DNA of 13,969 nucleotides from Clostridia bacterium (GCA_017442025.1 JAFSBD010000334.1:1-13969); one strand, 5' to 3'. Counted from the stretch's first letter, positions 7,223-13,969 are shown. Notes: generated by a model from the letters alone, not told the origin. Numbers and translations are program-made.

Positions 7223-8809
7223 GTGTTAGACAATTTCTTTCGCTATTTTTATGAGGATATCGGGCGGATCTTCCAAGCATTATGGGAGGTCCTGCTCGCT
7301 GTGCTCAATTTCTTTAACTACCTGCTGAATTTCCCCATGCGGATGAAGCTGATCCAATCCCATTCCGCCGATTTCGGAACGATGGACTGGGTCCTTTTGC
7401 TGATCACCCACCTGATCCTGATCGGGCTCATTATTGGGCTGATCGCGCTTTTGGTGCGGTTGTTCCGCCATATTTTCCGCTTCCGCGTGCCGGTGAAAAA
7501 GCATGATGAGGTGGTGCGCCAGGTGCGCCAGCTCCAGCGGGATCTGATCCGCGCCAACTATGAGAAGGATAAACTGCTTTCCCTCAAGGTGGCGGAGCTG
7601 GGCATCGATCCCGAAGAGGTAATGATGGATTCCCTCTATCAGGAGAAGGAAGAGGAGCAGACCGACCTTGCCGAGGTTGCCTCCAACCGCAACACCTTTG
7701 ATTCCCCCTGCGTGGATCCTGCCGACAGCCGCTTCTTCCGGCTGACCTCGGTGGATAACTATTATAAGACCGAGTACGAGGCCCCTATATATAATAAGGA
7801 AATAACCTTGGCGGAGTTCTGCGAGCAGTTCCGTAAATTTGCCGCCTCCCGCCTGGGGCTTTATTATGATCTGGAGCTGATTCGTTTCTTTATTGCGGCG
7901 CTGGGCACCTCGCGGATCGTTATCCTGCAGGGTATTTCCGGTACCGGTAAAACCTCTCTGCCTTATGCCTTCGGTAAGTTTGTTCAGAAGGATACCACCG
8001 TTGTTTCGGTCCAGCCCTCCTGGCGTGAACGCACCGAGCTCTACGGTTATTTCAACGAATTTACCAAGACCTATACCGAAACCGATTTCCTGCGGGCGGT
8101 CTATGAAGCCAACTACTACCGCGATCCCCATATGGTGATTCTGGACGAAATGAATATCGCCCGTGTGGAATATTATTTCGCCGAGATCCTCTCCATTTTG
8201 GAAATGCCGCTGGAGAGCGAATGGAAGATCGATCTTGTTACCGCAATGTGGGATAACGATCCCTGCCTGATCCAAAACGGTAAGCTTTCCATTGCCAATA
8301 ACCTTTGGTTCATCGGCACCATTAATAACGACGACTCTACCTTCGCCGTTGCCGATAAGGTCTACGACCGCGCCATCCCCATCGATCTGGATAGCCGCGC
8401 CGATGCCTTTGAATGCGAAGAGACCGAGCCGATCTTTATCAGCACCGACCATCTTAACGAGGTGTTCGCCGCCGCCAAGGAGCAGTATCCCATCTCCCAG
8501 GAGACCTTGGATAAGCTGGAGCTGGTCAATGATTATCTCATCAAGAACTTCCGCCTGGCCTTCGGTAACCGCGTTATGAAGCAGATCCGCGATTATGTTC
8601 CCTGCCTGATCGCCTGCGGCGGCACCGAGCTGGAGGCCACCGACTTCATTGTTGCCAAAAAGGTTCTGCGCAAGTTCGAATCCTTGAGCCTGGGCTTTAT
8701 GCGGGACGAACTGACCCGATTCAGTGCCTATCTTGATAAAGTCTTTGGCAAAAATACCATGAAGATCAGCAAGGAATATATTGATACCTTGAAGAAGAAC
8801 TCAAACTAA
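7223..8809 (+). CDS. Membrane-tethered McrB-like AAA+ ATPase
   Basis: This is a 528-residue protein. An amphipathic or membrane segment (about 15-36) and a clear transmembrane helix (about 55-80) are followed by a basic patch, a coiled coil (about 93-123) and an acidic linker. A AAA+ domain begins near residue 205. Walker A is G-I-S-G-T-G-K-T-S (237-245) and Walker B is M-V-I-L-D-E-M-N (304-311). V-Q-P-S-W after the first strand and G-T-I-N-N-D-D-S at 365-372 (sensor 1) resemble McrB/MoxR-type ATPases. McrB's GTP-selecting MNxxDR reads INNDDS, keeping Asn and Asp but losing Arg. A-D-K-V-Y-D-R supplies a possible arginine finger, and a helical C-terminal lid follows. The start is GTG 7223 after GAGGT. 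Classic McrB is soluble and has an N-terminal DNA-binding domain; here membrane helices take that place, so restriction of DNA is unlikely. Driving assembly or remodelling at the membrane, with the next gene's product, is inference. Confidence 0.82.
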   Translation: MLDNFFRYFYEDIGRIFQALWEVLLAVLNFFNYLLNFPMRMKLIQSHSADFGTMDWVLLLITHLILIGLIIGLIALLVRLFRHIFRFRVPVKKHDEVVRQVRQLQRDLIRANYEKDKLLSLKVAELGIDPEEVMMDSLYQEKEEEQTDLAEVASNRNTFDSPCVDPADSRFFRLTSVDNYYKTEYEAPIYNKEITLAEFCEQFRKFAASRLGLYYDLELIRFFIAALGTSRIVILQGISGTGKTSLPYAFGKFVQKDTTVVSVQPSWRERTELYGYFNEFTKTYTETDFLRAVYEANYYRDPHMVILDEMNIARVEYYFAEILSILEMPLESEWKIDLVTAMWDNDPCLIQNGKLSIANNLWFIGTINNDDSTFAVADKVYDRAIPIDLDSRADAFECEETEPIFISTDHLNEVFAAAKEQYPISQETLDKLELVNDYLIKNFRLAFGNRVMKQIRDYVPCLIACGGTELEATDFIVAKKVLRKFESLSLGFMRDELTRFSAYLDKVFGKNTMKISKEYIDTLKKNSN

Positions 8810-8841
8810 CATAGGAATGGATCCTAAGAAAGGAGCAGGCC

Positions 8842-10605
8842 ATGGCCGATAAGAACAACGCAAAAAAGACTGCCTCCATCGATGCCGTCTATCAAAAGTA
8901 TGCCCGCGGGGTCATTCGCACCCTGGCCAGCTCGGATTTCTATGAATTTTTCATGGATATGATCCAAAAGGCGGAGAATGAATTCCAATTTTCCAACCGC
9001 CGTTGCGAAAAGGTGATCGACCCCAAATGGGTGGATGCCATCGACGAAGCCCTCACCGGCTTTCAGAACATCATATCCAACCCCCGCAATGTCATTAAAG
9101 AGGAAGAATTGGTGGTCAATGTGGCCTATGCTAAAAAGGGCGGCTCGGATGTTGTCCGCCATCTGGCGCAGCACGGAAACCTTGTTTCTTCCTATGATTA
9201 CGATACCCATGAGGTAAAGCCCAATAAGCTGATGCAAAAGCTGCGGGATGATTCCGCCGACCTTTATGAAAACCGCTTTGTCTATACGGTTTTGGAATCC
9301 GCCCACCATTTTGTTCGGATCCGTTATGAAGCCCTCTTCGATGCGATGGGGGATGAATTCGGCGCCAAGCTGAAGATGCAATCGGATCTCGATTGCGCCA
9401 GCGAAACCATCCATTTCGATATGTTTATGCATATCAAGGAAAAGGAAAGCGTTTTGGAAATCGACGAAAAGAGCGGCGATATGCTGGCAAGCGTTGCAAG
9501 GCTTTACCGCGTCCTTACCATGTTTATGGCGACCCCCTTTGCTCAGCAAATGGCGCGTCTGCCGCGGGTGAAGGGCACTATCGTTAAGACCAATGTCTTA
9601 AAGAAAAATACCGACTATAAGGCTATTAATAAGCTTTGGGAATTCTTAAAGCAGTATGATGATGTCGGCTATGCGGTGAAGGTTACCGAGCAAAACCCCG
9701 CCATCTCCGAGCAATTCCAGCAGGATCTCTTCCATAATATAATGTATCACTATATTGTTTTGAAGGGTTATCTGGAGGCGGAGGAGGATCGCCGCATCCC
9801 CGCGCCCTTAAAACAGCGCAAGCGCACCCTCAAGCCCAAGTTTATCCGCGAGATCGTGGAGGAGCTGACCGAGGATTATGACCTGCCGGATATCGAAGTC
9901 CGCAAGGTGCTGATCGAAGAGCTCACCAAGGAGCAGTTGATGCGGGAAGAGGCGGAGGAACGCCGCCGCTTGGTGGAGGAGCAGCAACGCAAAAAGAAGG
10001 AGGAGGAAGAACGCCTCCGCCTGGAAAAAGAGCAAGAAAAAGAGCGCATCCGCCAAGAGCGGGAGGCCGAAAAAGAGCGTATCCGCCGCGAAAAAGAGGC
10101 GGAAGAAGAGCGTCTGCGGGTGCAGCAGCTGGAGCAGGAGAACGAAGACCGCCGCCATGCCGCGCGGTATCGCAAGGAGCTGGAGAAGTTCCTGCGCGCC
10201 CTGCCCGATCAGTTGGCGGCCCGCGCCCAAGCGGCCAAAAAGGAAAAAACAGCCGACCGTTCCGATTTCACCAACGCGGTGGAGGAACTGGAGGCCGCCG
10301 AGCAGCGGCGGCTGGAGCGGGCTGAGCGGGAACGCCGCCGCTTGCAGCTGGAGCAGGAGCGGTTAGAGCTTGCCCGCAAGGAGGAGGAACGCCTCCGCCT
10401 GGAGCAGAAGCAAAAGCAGCAGCAAGCCCAGCGCAAGGAGGACGAAGAAGTTCTGGCTCCGATCATTGTTGTTATCAATGGCTTTGCCGCAGAGCTTGCC
10501 GCCCAGCGGCAGGAGCGCAAGGCCTATCTGGATCAATTAAAGGCCGAGCGGGAGCAGTTTGAGGAGCAACGCCGCCTGCGCCGCCAGAAGAGGGATGCGC
10601 GATGA
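8842..10605 (+). CDS. McrC/DUF2357-like protein with long charged coiled coil
   Basis: This is a 587-residue cytoplasmic protein with no signal or membrane segment. Residues 1-320 are mixed alpha/beta. D-L-Y-E-N-R-F-V at 140-147 and T-N-V-L-K-K-N-T-D-Y-K near 250-260, followed by a helix with L-W-E-F-L, resemble the E-N-R and vl-x-x-x-x-x-Y-r patterns I recall from McrC and DUF2357 proteins, which are normally encoded beside McrB-type ATPases. From about 355 to the end it is an extremely charged coiled coil (Glu, Arg, Lys, Gln), interrupted near residues 440-485 and 538-555. I see no D-(x)n-(D/E)-x-K nuclease motif, so the cutting function of McrC is probably absent. The start is ATG 8842 with AAGGAGC just upstream; the gap to the ATPase gene is 32 bases. 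The stop overlaps the next exported-protein start (ATGA). A partner or activator of the ATPase, reaching its coiled coil to the peptidase tail, is inference. The family assignment is tentative. Confidence 0.6.
   Translation: MADKNNAKKTASIDAVYQKYARGVIRTLASSDFYEFFMDMIQKAENEFQFSNRRCEKVIDPKWVDAIDEALTGFQNIISNPRNVIKEEELVVNVAYAKKGGSDVVRHLAQHGNLVSSYDYDTHEVKPNKLMQKLRDDSADLYENRFVYTVLESAHHFVRIRYEALFDAMGDEFGAKLKMQSDLDCASETIHFDMFMHIKEKESVLEIDEKSGDMLASVARLYRVLTMFMATPFAQQMARLPRVKGTIVKTNVLKKNTDYKAINKLWEFLKQYDDVGYAVKVTEQNPAISEQFQQDLFHNIMYHYIVLKGYLEAEEDRRIPAPLKQRKRTLKPKFIREIVEELTEDYDLPDIEVRKVLIEELTKEQLMREEAEERRRLVEEQQRKKKEEEERLRLEKEQEKERIRQEREAEKERIRREKEAEEERLRVQQLEQENEDRRHAARYRKELEKFLRALPDQLAARAQAAKKEKTADRSDFTNAVEELEAAEQRRLERAERERRRLQLEQERLELARKEEERLRLEQKQKQQQAQRKEDEEVLAPIIVVINGFAAELAAQRQERKAYLDQLKAEREQFEEQRRLRRQKRDAR
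10003..10134 (+). repeat. Four tandem 11-residue (hendecad) coiled-coil repeats
   Basis: Within the 8842 product, residues 388-431 divide into four units: EEERLRLEKEQ, EKERIRQEREA, EKERIRREKEA and EEERLRVQQLE. The hydrophobic position (Leu/Ile at place 5) recurs every eleven residues. This spacing is typical of long, nearly straight or right-handed coiled coils and not of ordinary heptads. Confidence 0.75.
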
Positions 10606-11933
10606 ATAAAAATCTCATCAAACTGATCGCCATCGCCCTTTCGGCGGTGATCACCTTGGTGGTGGTTGTGGCATCCTCTTATGCCTGGCTGAATCTTTCC
10701 ACCGCCCCGTCGGTGGCGGGTTTGCAGATCAATATCGGCAGTAAAAATACCATTCTGGTCGCGCCCGATATCAGCAAGACGGTAGACGGCGCAGCGGTCC
10801 ATCATCCCGGGGAATTTTCCGATACTCTGAATTTCTCCAAGGCGGCAGGTTATGAATACCTGCGGGAGCTGGTGGATCTTTCCCCCGTTTCCACCGCCGA
10901 TGGCATCCATTGGTATTTCCCCAACTATGCCGAAAGCGGGCAGGCCAATGCCGAGGAGGATTTTCTGCAGGATAACACCCTTCAATACGGCAACGCCACT
11001 GCATTGCCCGACGATCAATCGGTGCAGGGCGGTTATGCCTATCTGGATTTCTGGGTAGTATCGCCCAACCATTGCAACCTGCGGGTTTCGGCAGGGGCGG
11101 GCAACGGCGGCAGTTATCTTGTCAGCCTGCCGGAAGTGAAGGAAGACGGCGAGGGTGGATATACCTTGGATTTTTCCACCCAAGGGACCGCCACCTGCGC
11201 AAGGGTCGGTTTTTTGGCCAACGACCAGAAGCTGACCGATTCTTCCATGAACGAGTATGTTGAAACCGGCTGGTATAACGAAAAATACCGCTCGCTCAAG
11301 GGCATTTATCAGGAAAAGGGCGAGGAATGGAACAGTTATCCCGCCAAATTTACCATCTATGAACCCAACGCCGATTGCCATAAGGAGGAGGGGGTCTATG
11401 CCCTTTCCCGCGATGGGCTGGAATATAAACTTTGCCCGAACGGCAGTTATATCACCACCCTTCCCATCGGGAATGTGGACGGTGTGGCTCAGCCGGTGGA
11501 CGTTTCGGCGCAGACAACCGCGCAAAAATCTACCGATTGGCTGAAAACCGACGGGGAATATCAGTTGGAACAAATGTTTCAGGCTTATCTGCTCGGCAAC
11601 CATGCCAAAAATGCCGAAGAGATGGCCGATGAATTTTATCGCAACTATCTGGGCTACCAATGCGGCAGCCTTTTGGACAAAGGCTCTTTTATTAAAAAGA
11701 GCGACGATCTGATCCGCGCCGCCGCCCAAAACGGTGTGGTGGAGCCGGAGCTTCTCGGCGGGCTTTCCACCGCGGGAGCGACCGACGATGTTGTTGTTAT
11801 CGAACTGGAAAAGAATGTTCCCCAGCGGATCAGAATGTTTCTATGGATCGAAGGGCAGGATGCCGATTGCGCCAATATCAAGGCGGGCGGCGGATTGCTT
11901 TTAAATCTGGAATTGGCAGGAAGCGGCAGTTGA
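10602..11933 (+). CDS. SipW-dependent exported protein, paralogue of the 5306 product, cysteine-rich
   Basis: This is a 443-residue protein. Hydrophobic segment 6-24 ends A-S-S-Y-A-W-L, followed by N-L-S-T-A-P-S, nearly the same as L-S-T-A-P in the large 2991 protein. Y-L-D-F-W-V-V, A-R-V-G-F-L, I-Y-E-P-N-A-D (252-258) and W-I-E-G-Q-D-A-D-C (415-423) follow in the same order as in the 5306 product, so the two share a fold. An extra insert of about 85 residues (roughly 315-400) is predicted helical and includes N-H-A-K-N-A-E-E-M. The mature part has six cysteines (in H-C-N, T-C-A, D-C-H, L-C-P, Q-C-G and D-C-A), against one in the 5306 protein; disulfide bonds are possible. ATG 10602 overlaps the coiled-coil gene's stop by four bases, linking the two tightly. 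A subunit of the same surface assembly is the likely role (inference). Confidence 0.83.
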   Translation: MNKNLIKLIAIALSAVITLVVVVASSYAWLNLSTAPSVAGLQINIGSKNTILVAPDISKTVDGAAVHHPGEFSDTLNFSKAAGYEYLRELVDLSPVSTADGIHWYFPNYAESGQANAEEDFLQDNTLQYGNATALPDDQSVQGGYAYLDFWVVSPNHCNLRVSAGAGNGGSYLVSLPEVKEDGEGGYTLDFSTQGTATCARVGFLANDQKLTDSSMNEYVETGWYNEKYRSLKGIYQEKGEEWNSYPAKFTIYEPNADCHKEEGVYALSRDGLEYKLCPNGSYITTLPIGNVDGVAQPVDVSAQTTAQKSTDWLKTDGEYQLEQMFQAYLLGNHAKNAEEMADEFYRNYLGYQCGSLLDKGSFIKKSDDLIRAAAQNGVVEPELLGGLSTAGATDDVVVIELEKNVPQRIRMFLWIEGQDADCANIKAGGGLLLNLELAGSGS

Positions 11934-11946
11934 AAGAAGGTGGCGT

Positions 11947-12771
11947 GTGAGCATATTGAAAAAAATCCAAAGGCGGCTGAACCTTCGGCTGGTCTCGGGA
12001 TTTACCACCTTGCTATTGATCATTACCGTTGCTTGTTGCCTCTTCTTCACCCTCCAAACCCTTTCGGCGGGATATGTCTCCATCTTTGGAACCAGCGTTT
12101 TTCGCGTGGTTACAGGCAGTATGGAGCCGGAGATCCCGGTGGGGGCTTTGCTGATCGCAAAGCAAGTGGAGATGGAAGAGATCCAAGAGCGTGATATTAT
12201 CTGTTACCGATCCAATGAGCCGGGGCTGGGCCCTGCGATCATCACCCATCGGGTGGTGGCGATCTATCAGATGCCCGACGGCAGCCGCGCTTTGCAAACC
12301 AAAGGGGATGCAAACCCCACCGCCGATCCCAACCCGGTAACGGAAAAGCAAATTGTTGGGCGCGTTACAAATTATACAGGAGATGGGAGTAAAATGGCAG
12401 AGTTGATTCGTTTTCTAACCAGCGATTTCGGATTCTTGGCATGTATTATTCTTCCGGTCATTCTGATCGCGGGATGGATCTTTCGGGATGCCATGAAGGG
12501 CATGAAAGAGGCCATTGCCGCCGCAAAAAAAGAATTGGATGCGCAAGGTAGCGCAACTCCGTCCGCTCTTTCGGAGCAGGAATATGCGGAGCTTTATCAA
12601 AAGGTTGAAGAAGAACTGAGAAAGGAGATGGAGCAGGATGTGGAAAGAAATCCTCAAAAAGATCATAGCGAAGAGCCGCAGCCTGGTGCTGTGGCTGAAG
12701 AGTCTGCACCTGCTTCAAAGGACCAAGGCGTTTTGGAGCCTCCCGTTGGAGGAGAAAAAGCAAAAGGTTAA
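11947..12771 (+). CDS. sipW: SipW-type signal peptidase I
   Basis: This is a 274-residue type I signal peptidase close to classic SipW. S58 in V-T-G-S-M-E-P-E-I-P-V-G is the nucleophile and H101 in I-T-H-R-V-V is the base. T-K-G-D-A-N-P-T-A-D-P-N-P-V carries D121 and D127. Membrane segments are at about 18-42 and 160-179, with the catalytic domain outside the cell between them. After segment 2 comes an unusual cytoplasmic tail of about 95 residues: K-E-A-I-A-A-A-K-K helix, then E-rich helix, then Pro/Glu-rich disordered sequence. The last 134 bases are also read in another frame by the next gene. The start is GTG 11947 with AGAAGG six bases upstream; an ATG start is not available nearby. It lies between two exported-protein genes, the same arrangement as TasA-type operons of Bacillus, where SipW removes the signal peptide of the fibre subunit. 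Confidence 0.9.
   Translation: MSILKKIQRRLNLRLVSGFTTLLLIITVACCLFFTLQTLSAGYVSIFGTSVFRVVTGSMEPEIPVGALLIAKQVEMEEIQERDIICYRSNEPGLGPAIITHRVVAIYQMPDGSRALQTKGDANPTADPNPVTEKQIVGRVTNYTGDGSKMAELIRFLTSDFGFLACIILPVILIAGWIFRDAMKGMKEAIAAAKKELDAQGSATPSALSEQEYAELYQKVEEELRKEMEQDVERNPQKDHSEEPQPGAVAEESAPASKDQGVLEPPVGGEKAKG
12623..12627 (+). promoter_or_regulatory. Ribosome-binding site AGGAG inside the sipW reading frame
   Basis: AGGAG lies ten bases before ATG 12638, the first start after an in-frame TGA at 12617-12619. The spacing is a little long. It supports beginning the next gene inside sipW. Confidence 0.5.
12638..12771 (+). other. Dual-coding overlap of sipW tail and the next gene
   Basis: Both frames are open over 134 bases. 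By hand count about 32 of 41 codons at the start of the downstream gene end in G or C, as is usual for neighbouring genes. Only about 13 of 43 sipW codons in the overlap do. The sipW tail here is Pro/Glu-rich and probably disordered, so it looks like the overprinted or extended partner. Confidence 0.65.
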
Positions 12772-13969
12772 GGGCCTGGCCAAGCTCTTGGCGGAAAAAC
12801 TGCGGAAGGTCTGGGAATGGATCTCGGTTAAGATCCTTTTCGGCAGTGAGGATGAAACGCCGGAGCAAAAGCTCAAACGGTCTTTGATCGGCAAGCTTTC
12901 GCTGGCAGGGGTCGCTTTGGTGCTGACCACCGCGATGGTCTTCGCCATGACTGCCGCCTGGCATACCAATGTGATCCAATCCACCGGCCTGATCTTCAAC
13001 GTTTCGGAATGGGGGATGGACAGTAGCGTCGATCTCCAAAGCGAGCTGACCAACGCTGCGCCCGGCGAAAAGGGTGCGCTGAATGTGGAGGTCTATAACT
13101 CCAGCGAGGGGCTGATCGATGTCCGCCTCAATATCAGCAAGGTCTCTCTTTATAACGAGCTTGCCGATATGCGCAAACGCCTCTATTTTTATATCGATGA
13201 TGCGGTTGCCCGCAATGGGGAGACCGCCGAGCGGATCTATCTCAACAGCATGGAGGATTATACCTATACCGTGCTTGCCAAGCAGAAACTGCAGTTGGGC
13301 GAGCAGGGCAATGGCGCAACCTTGATGTGGGAATGGGTCTATGACGTTCTGGGCTACTATTTCAACGGAACGGTAACCAATGAGGGTGCAACCGTTACCG
13401 AATATCTGCGCCCCATCACTTATGATTTTGATGCCGCCACCTTTCAGGGCGATCAATTAAAGACGGTGGACGGAACCACCACCGCCGAAGCATTTATTAA
13501 AAAATTAAGCCAATCGGATGGCTATGCAGGAACGGTCGGCGCACCGAGAGAGGTTAATGGAAAGATCTACTATCCCGTTTCGGTGGACAATAGCGGCAAC
13601 GGTGTCTGGATGTATTGCTGCACCCTGAGCGAGATCGAATCGGAAACCGTGTTTGATACCAATCTGGGCAATGCCGATGCCGCCAAGCGCAAGTTCAGCA
13701 CCAACCTGAATGTGGTTGCGGAGCAGAAGAAATTAACGGTCGCAACCACCAATAACGAGGAGGAGCTGCGGGCGGCTTTGGCCGATGATACCCATAATAT
13801 GATCGTTTTGTCGAGCGATCTTGACGTTTATGATAAGATCACGGTGGCCGCCGGCAAGCAAAAGATCATTGATCTGGCGGACCATACCATCTCCACCCAA
13901 CTGACCGGCACCATGCTGGATCTGGCGGAGGGTTCAGCGGTAACGATGATGAACGGTGCCATTGCGGCT
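12638..13969 (+). CDS. Large exported protein with SipW-style signal, N-terminal part only
   Basis: The frame is open from ATG 12638 to the last base (444 codons) with no stop, so the C-terminus lies outside the window. Residues 1-85 are basic and amphipathic (M-W-K-E-I-L-K-K-I-I start) and should be cytoplasmic. A membrane segment at about 86-108 ends F-A-M-T-A-A-W-H-T, and S-T-G-L-I-F-N-V follows. L-T-N-A-A-P-G-E-K near 137-145, then V-E-V-Y-N-S-S-E-G and V-R-L-N-I, matches the PGD-plus-N-G pattern of TasA/camelysin domains. The last visible 75 residues (N-N-E-E-E-L-R-A-A-L, I-V-L-S-S-D-L, I-I-D-L-A-D-H-T-I-S) have the rhythm of the start of a right-handed beta helix as in large surface adhesins. 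The start overlaps sipW by 134 bases, and hand-counted third-base composition favours this frame in the overlap. TTG 12746 is a weaker alternative start. A terminal adhesin or anchor of the fibre is inference. Confidence 0.78.
   Translation, partial: MWKEILKKIIAKSRSLVLWLKSLHLLQRTKAFWSLPLEEKKQKVKGLAKLLAEKLRKVWEWISVKILFGSEDETPEQKLKRSLIGKLSLAGVALVLTTAMVFAMTAAWHTNVIQSTGLIFNVSEWGMDSSVDLQSELTNAAPGEKGALNVEVYNSSEGLIDVRLNISKVSLYNELADMRKRLYFYIDDAVARNGETAERIYLNSMEDYTYTVLAKQKLQLGEQGNGATLMWEWVYDVLGYYFNGTVTNEGATVTEYLRPITYDFDAATFQGDQLKTVDGTTTAEAFIKKLSQSDGYAGTVGAPREVNGKIYYPVSVDNSGNGVWMYCCTLSEIESETVFDTNLGNADAAKRKFSTNLNVVAEQKKLTVATTNNEEELRAALADDTHNMIVLSSDLDVYDKITVAAGKQKIIDLADHTISTQLTGTMLDLAEGSAVTMMNGAIAA

Noticed and set aside
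7280..8452. 390-codon open frame on the minus strand
   Set aside because: It is a shadow of the AAA+ gene, whose Walker A and B motifs show the true frame.
7223..10605. A working McrBC DNA restriction system
   Set aside because: The ATPase is membrane-anchored, lacks a DNA-binding N-terminus and part of the GTP motif, and the partner shows no nuclease motif. No methyltransferase or other defence gene is nearby.
10533..11729. 398-codon open frame on the minus strand
   Set aside because: It is antisense to the exported-protein gene at 10602 with no ribosome site or recognisable domain.
12746..12748. TTG start for the last gene, reducing the overlap with sipW to 26 bases
   Set aside because: GGAG lies seven bases upstream, so it is possible. 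However, codon composition between 12638 and 12746 favours the longer frame, and ATG is the commoner start.
12458..13456. 332-codon open frame on the minus strand
   Set aside because: It is antisense to sipW and the last gene. The plus frame carries signal and camelysin-like motifs and runs to the window end.

Overview
The window reads as one densely packed, entirely plus-strand gene cluster from a Gram-positive bacterium, most likely a Clostridia-type Bacillota (gut-type lineages such as Oscillospirales or Christensenellales are my guess). The reasons are two SipW-type (ER-like Ser/His) type I signal peptidases, several candidate substrates with the matching signal-peptide style (a membrane segment ending in a [ST]-Y-[AT]-W-like motif), purine-rich Shine-Dalgarno sites, and frequent 4-base ATGA gene overlaps. 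No genes on the minus strand, RNA genes, CRISPR arrays or insertion sequences are supported. The largest gene-free stretch is 251 bases (5055-5305).

Layout: (i) 1-405, the tail of a membrane-anchored surface protein with an extracellular helical region. (ii) 431-1882, a cytoplasmic protein joining a degenerate HD-GYP domain to a degenerate EAL domain. It is translationally coupled to (iii) 1879-2871, a membrane-anchored exported protein ending in the W-L-E-G-x-D-x-D-C motif. (iv) 2991-5054, a large exported TasA/camelysin-style protein with an EF-hand-like loop and distinct codon use, preceded by mutually exclusive hairpins and followed by a strong hairpin terminator. (v) A second run, 5306-13969, with almost no gaps: an exported protein, a divergent signal peptidase with a coiled-coil tail, a membrane-tethered McrB-like AAA+ ATPase, a McrC/DUF2357-like protein with a long hendecad coiled coil, a third exported protein, a classic SipW, and a last exported protein that runs off the window and may turn into a beta-helix surface protein.

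How it may work together (inference): the exported proteins share N-terminal and C-terminal motifs and look like subunits of one extracellular fibre or coat, processed by the two SipW-type peptidases. The membrane-anchored AAA+ ATPase and its coiled-coil partner sit between the two peptidase genes, so they may be an energised assembly, quality-control or positioning machine for that structure and not a DNA restriction system. The degenerate c-di-GMP-type protein upstream would be a natural ligand sensor. The McrBC-like pair embedded in a SipW/TasA-like export operon is the strongest candidate for an undescribed system here. All functional coupling is inferred from gene order, overlaps and shared motifs; nothing was searched against a database.
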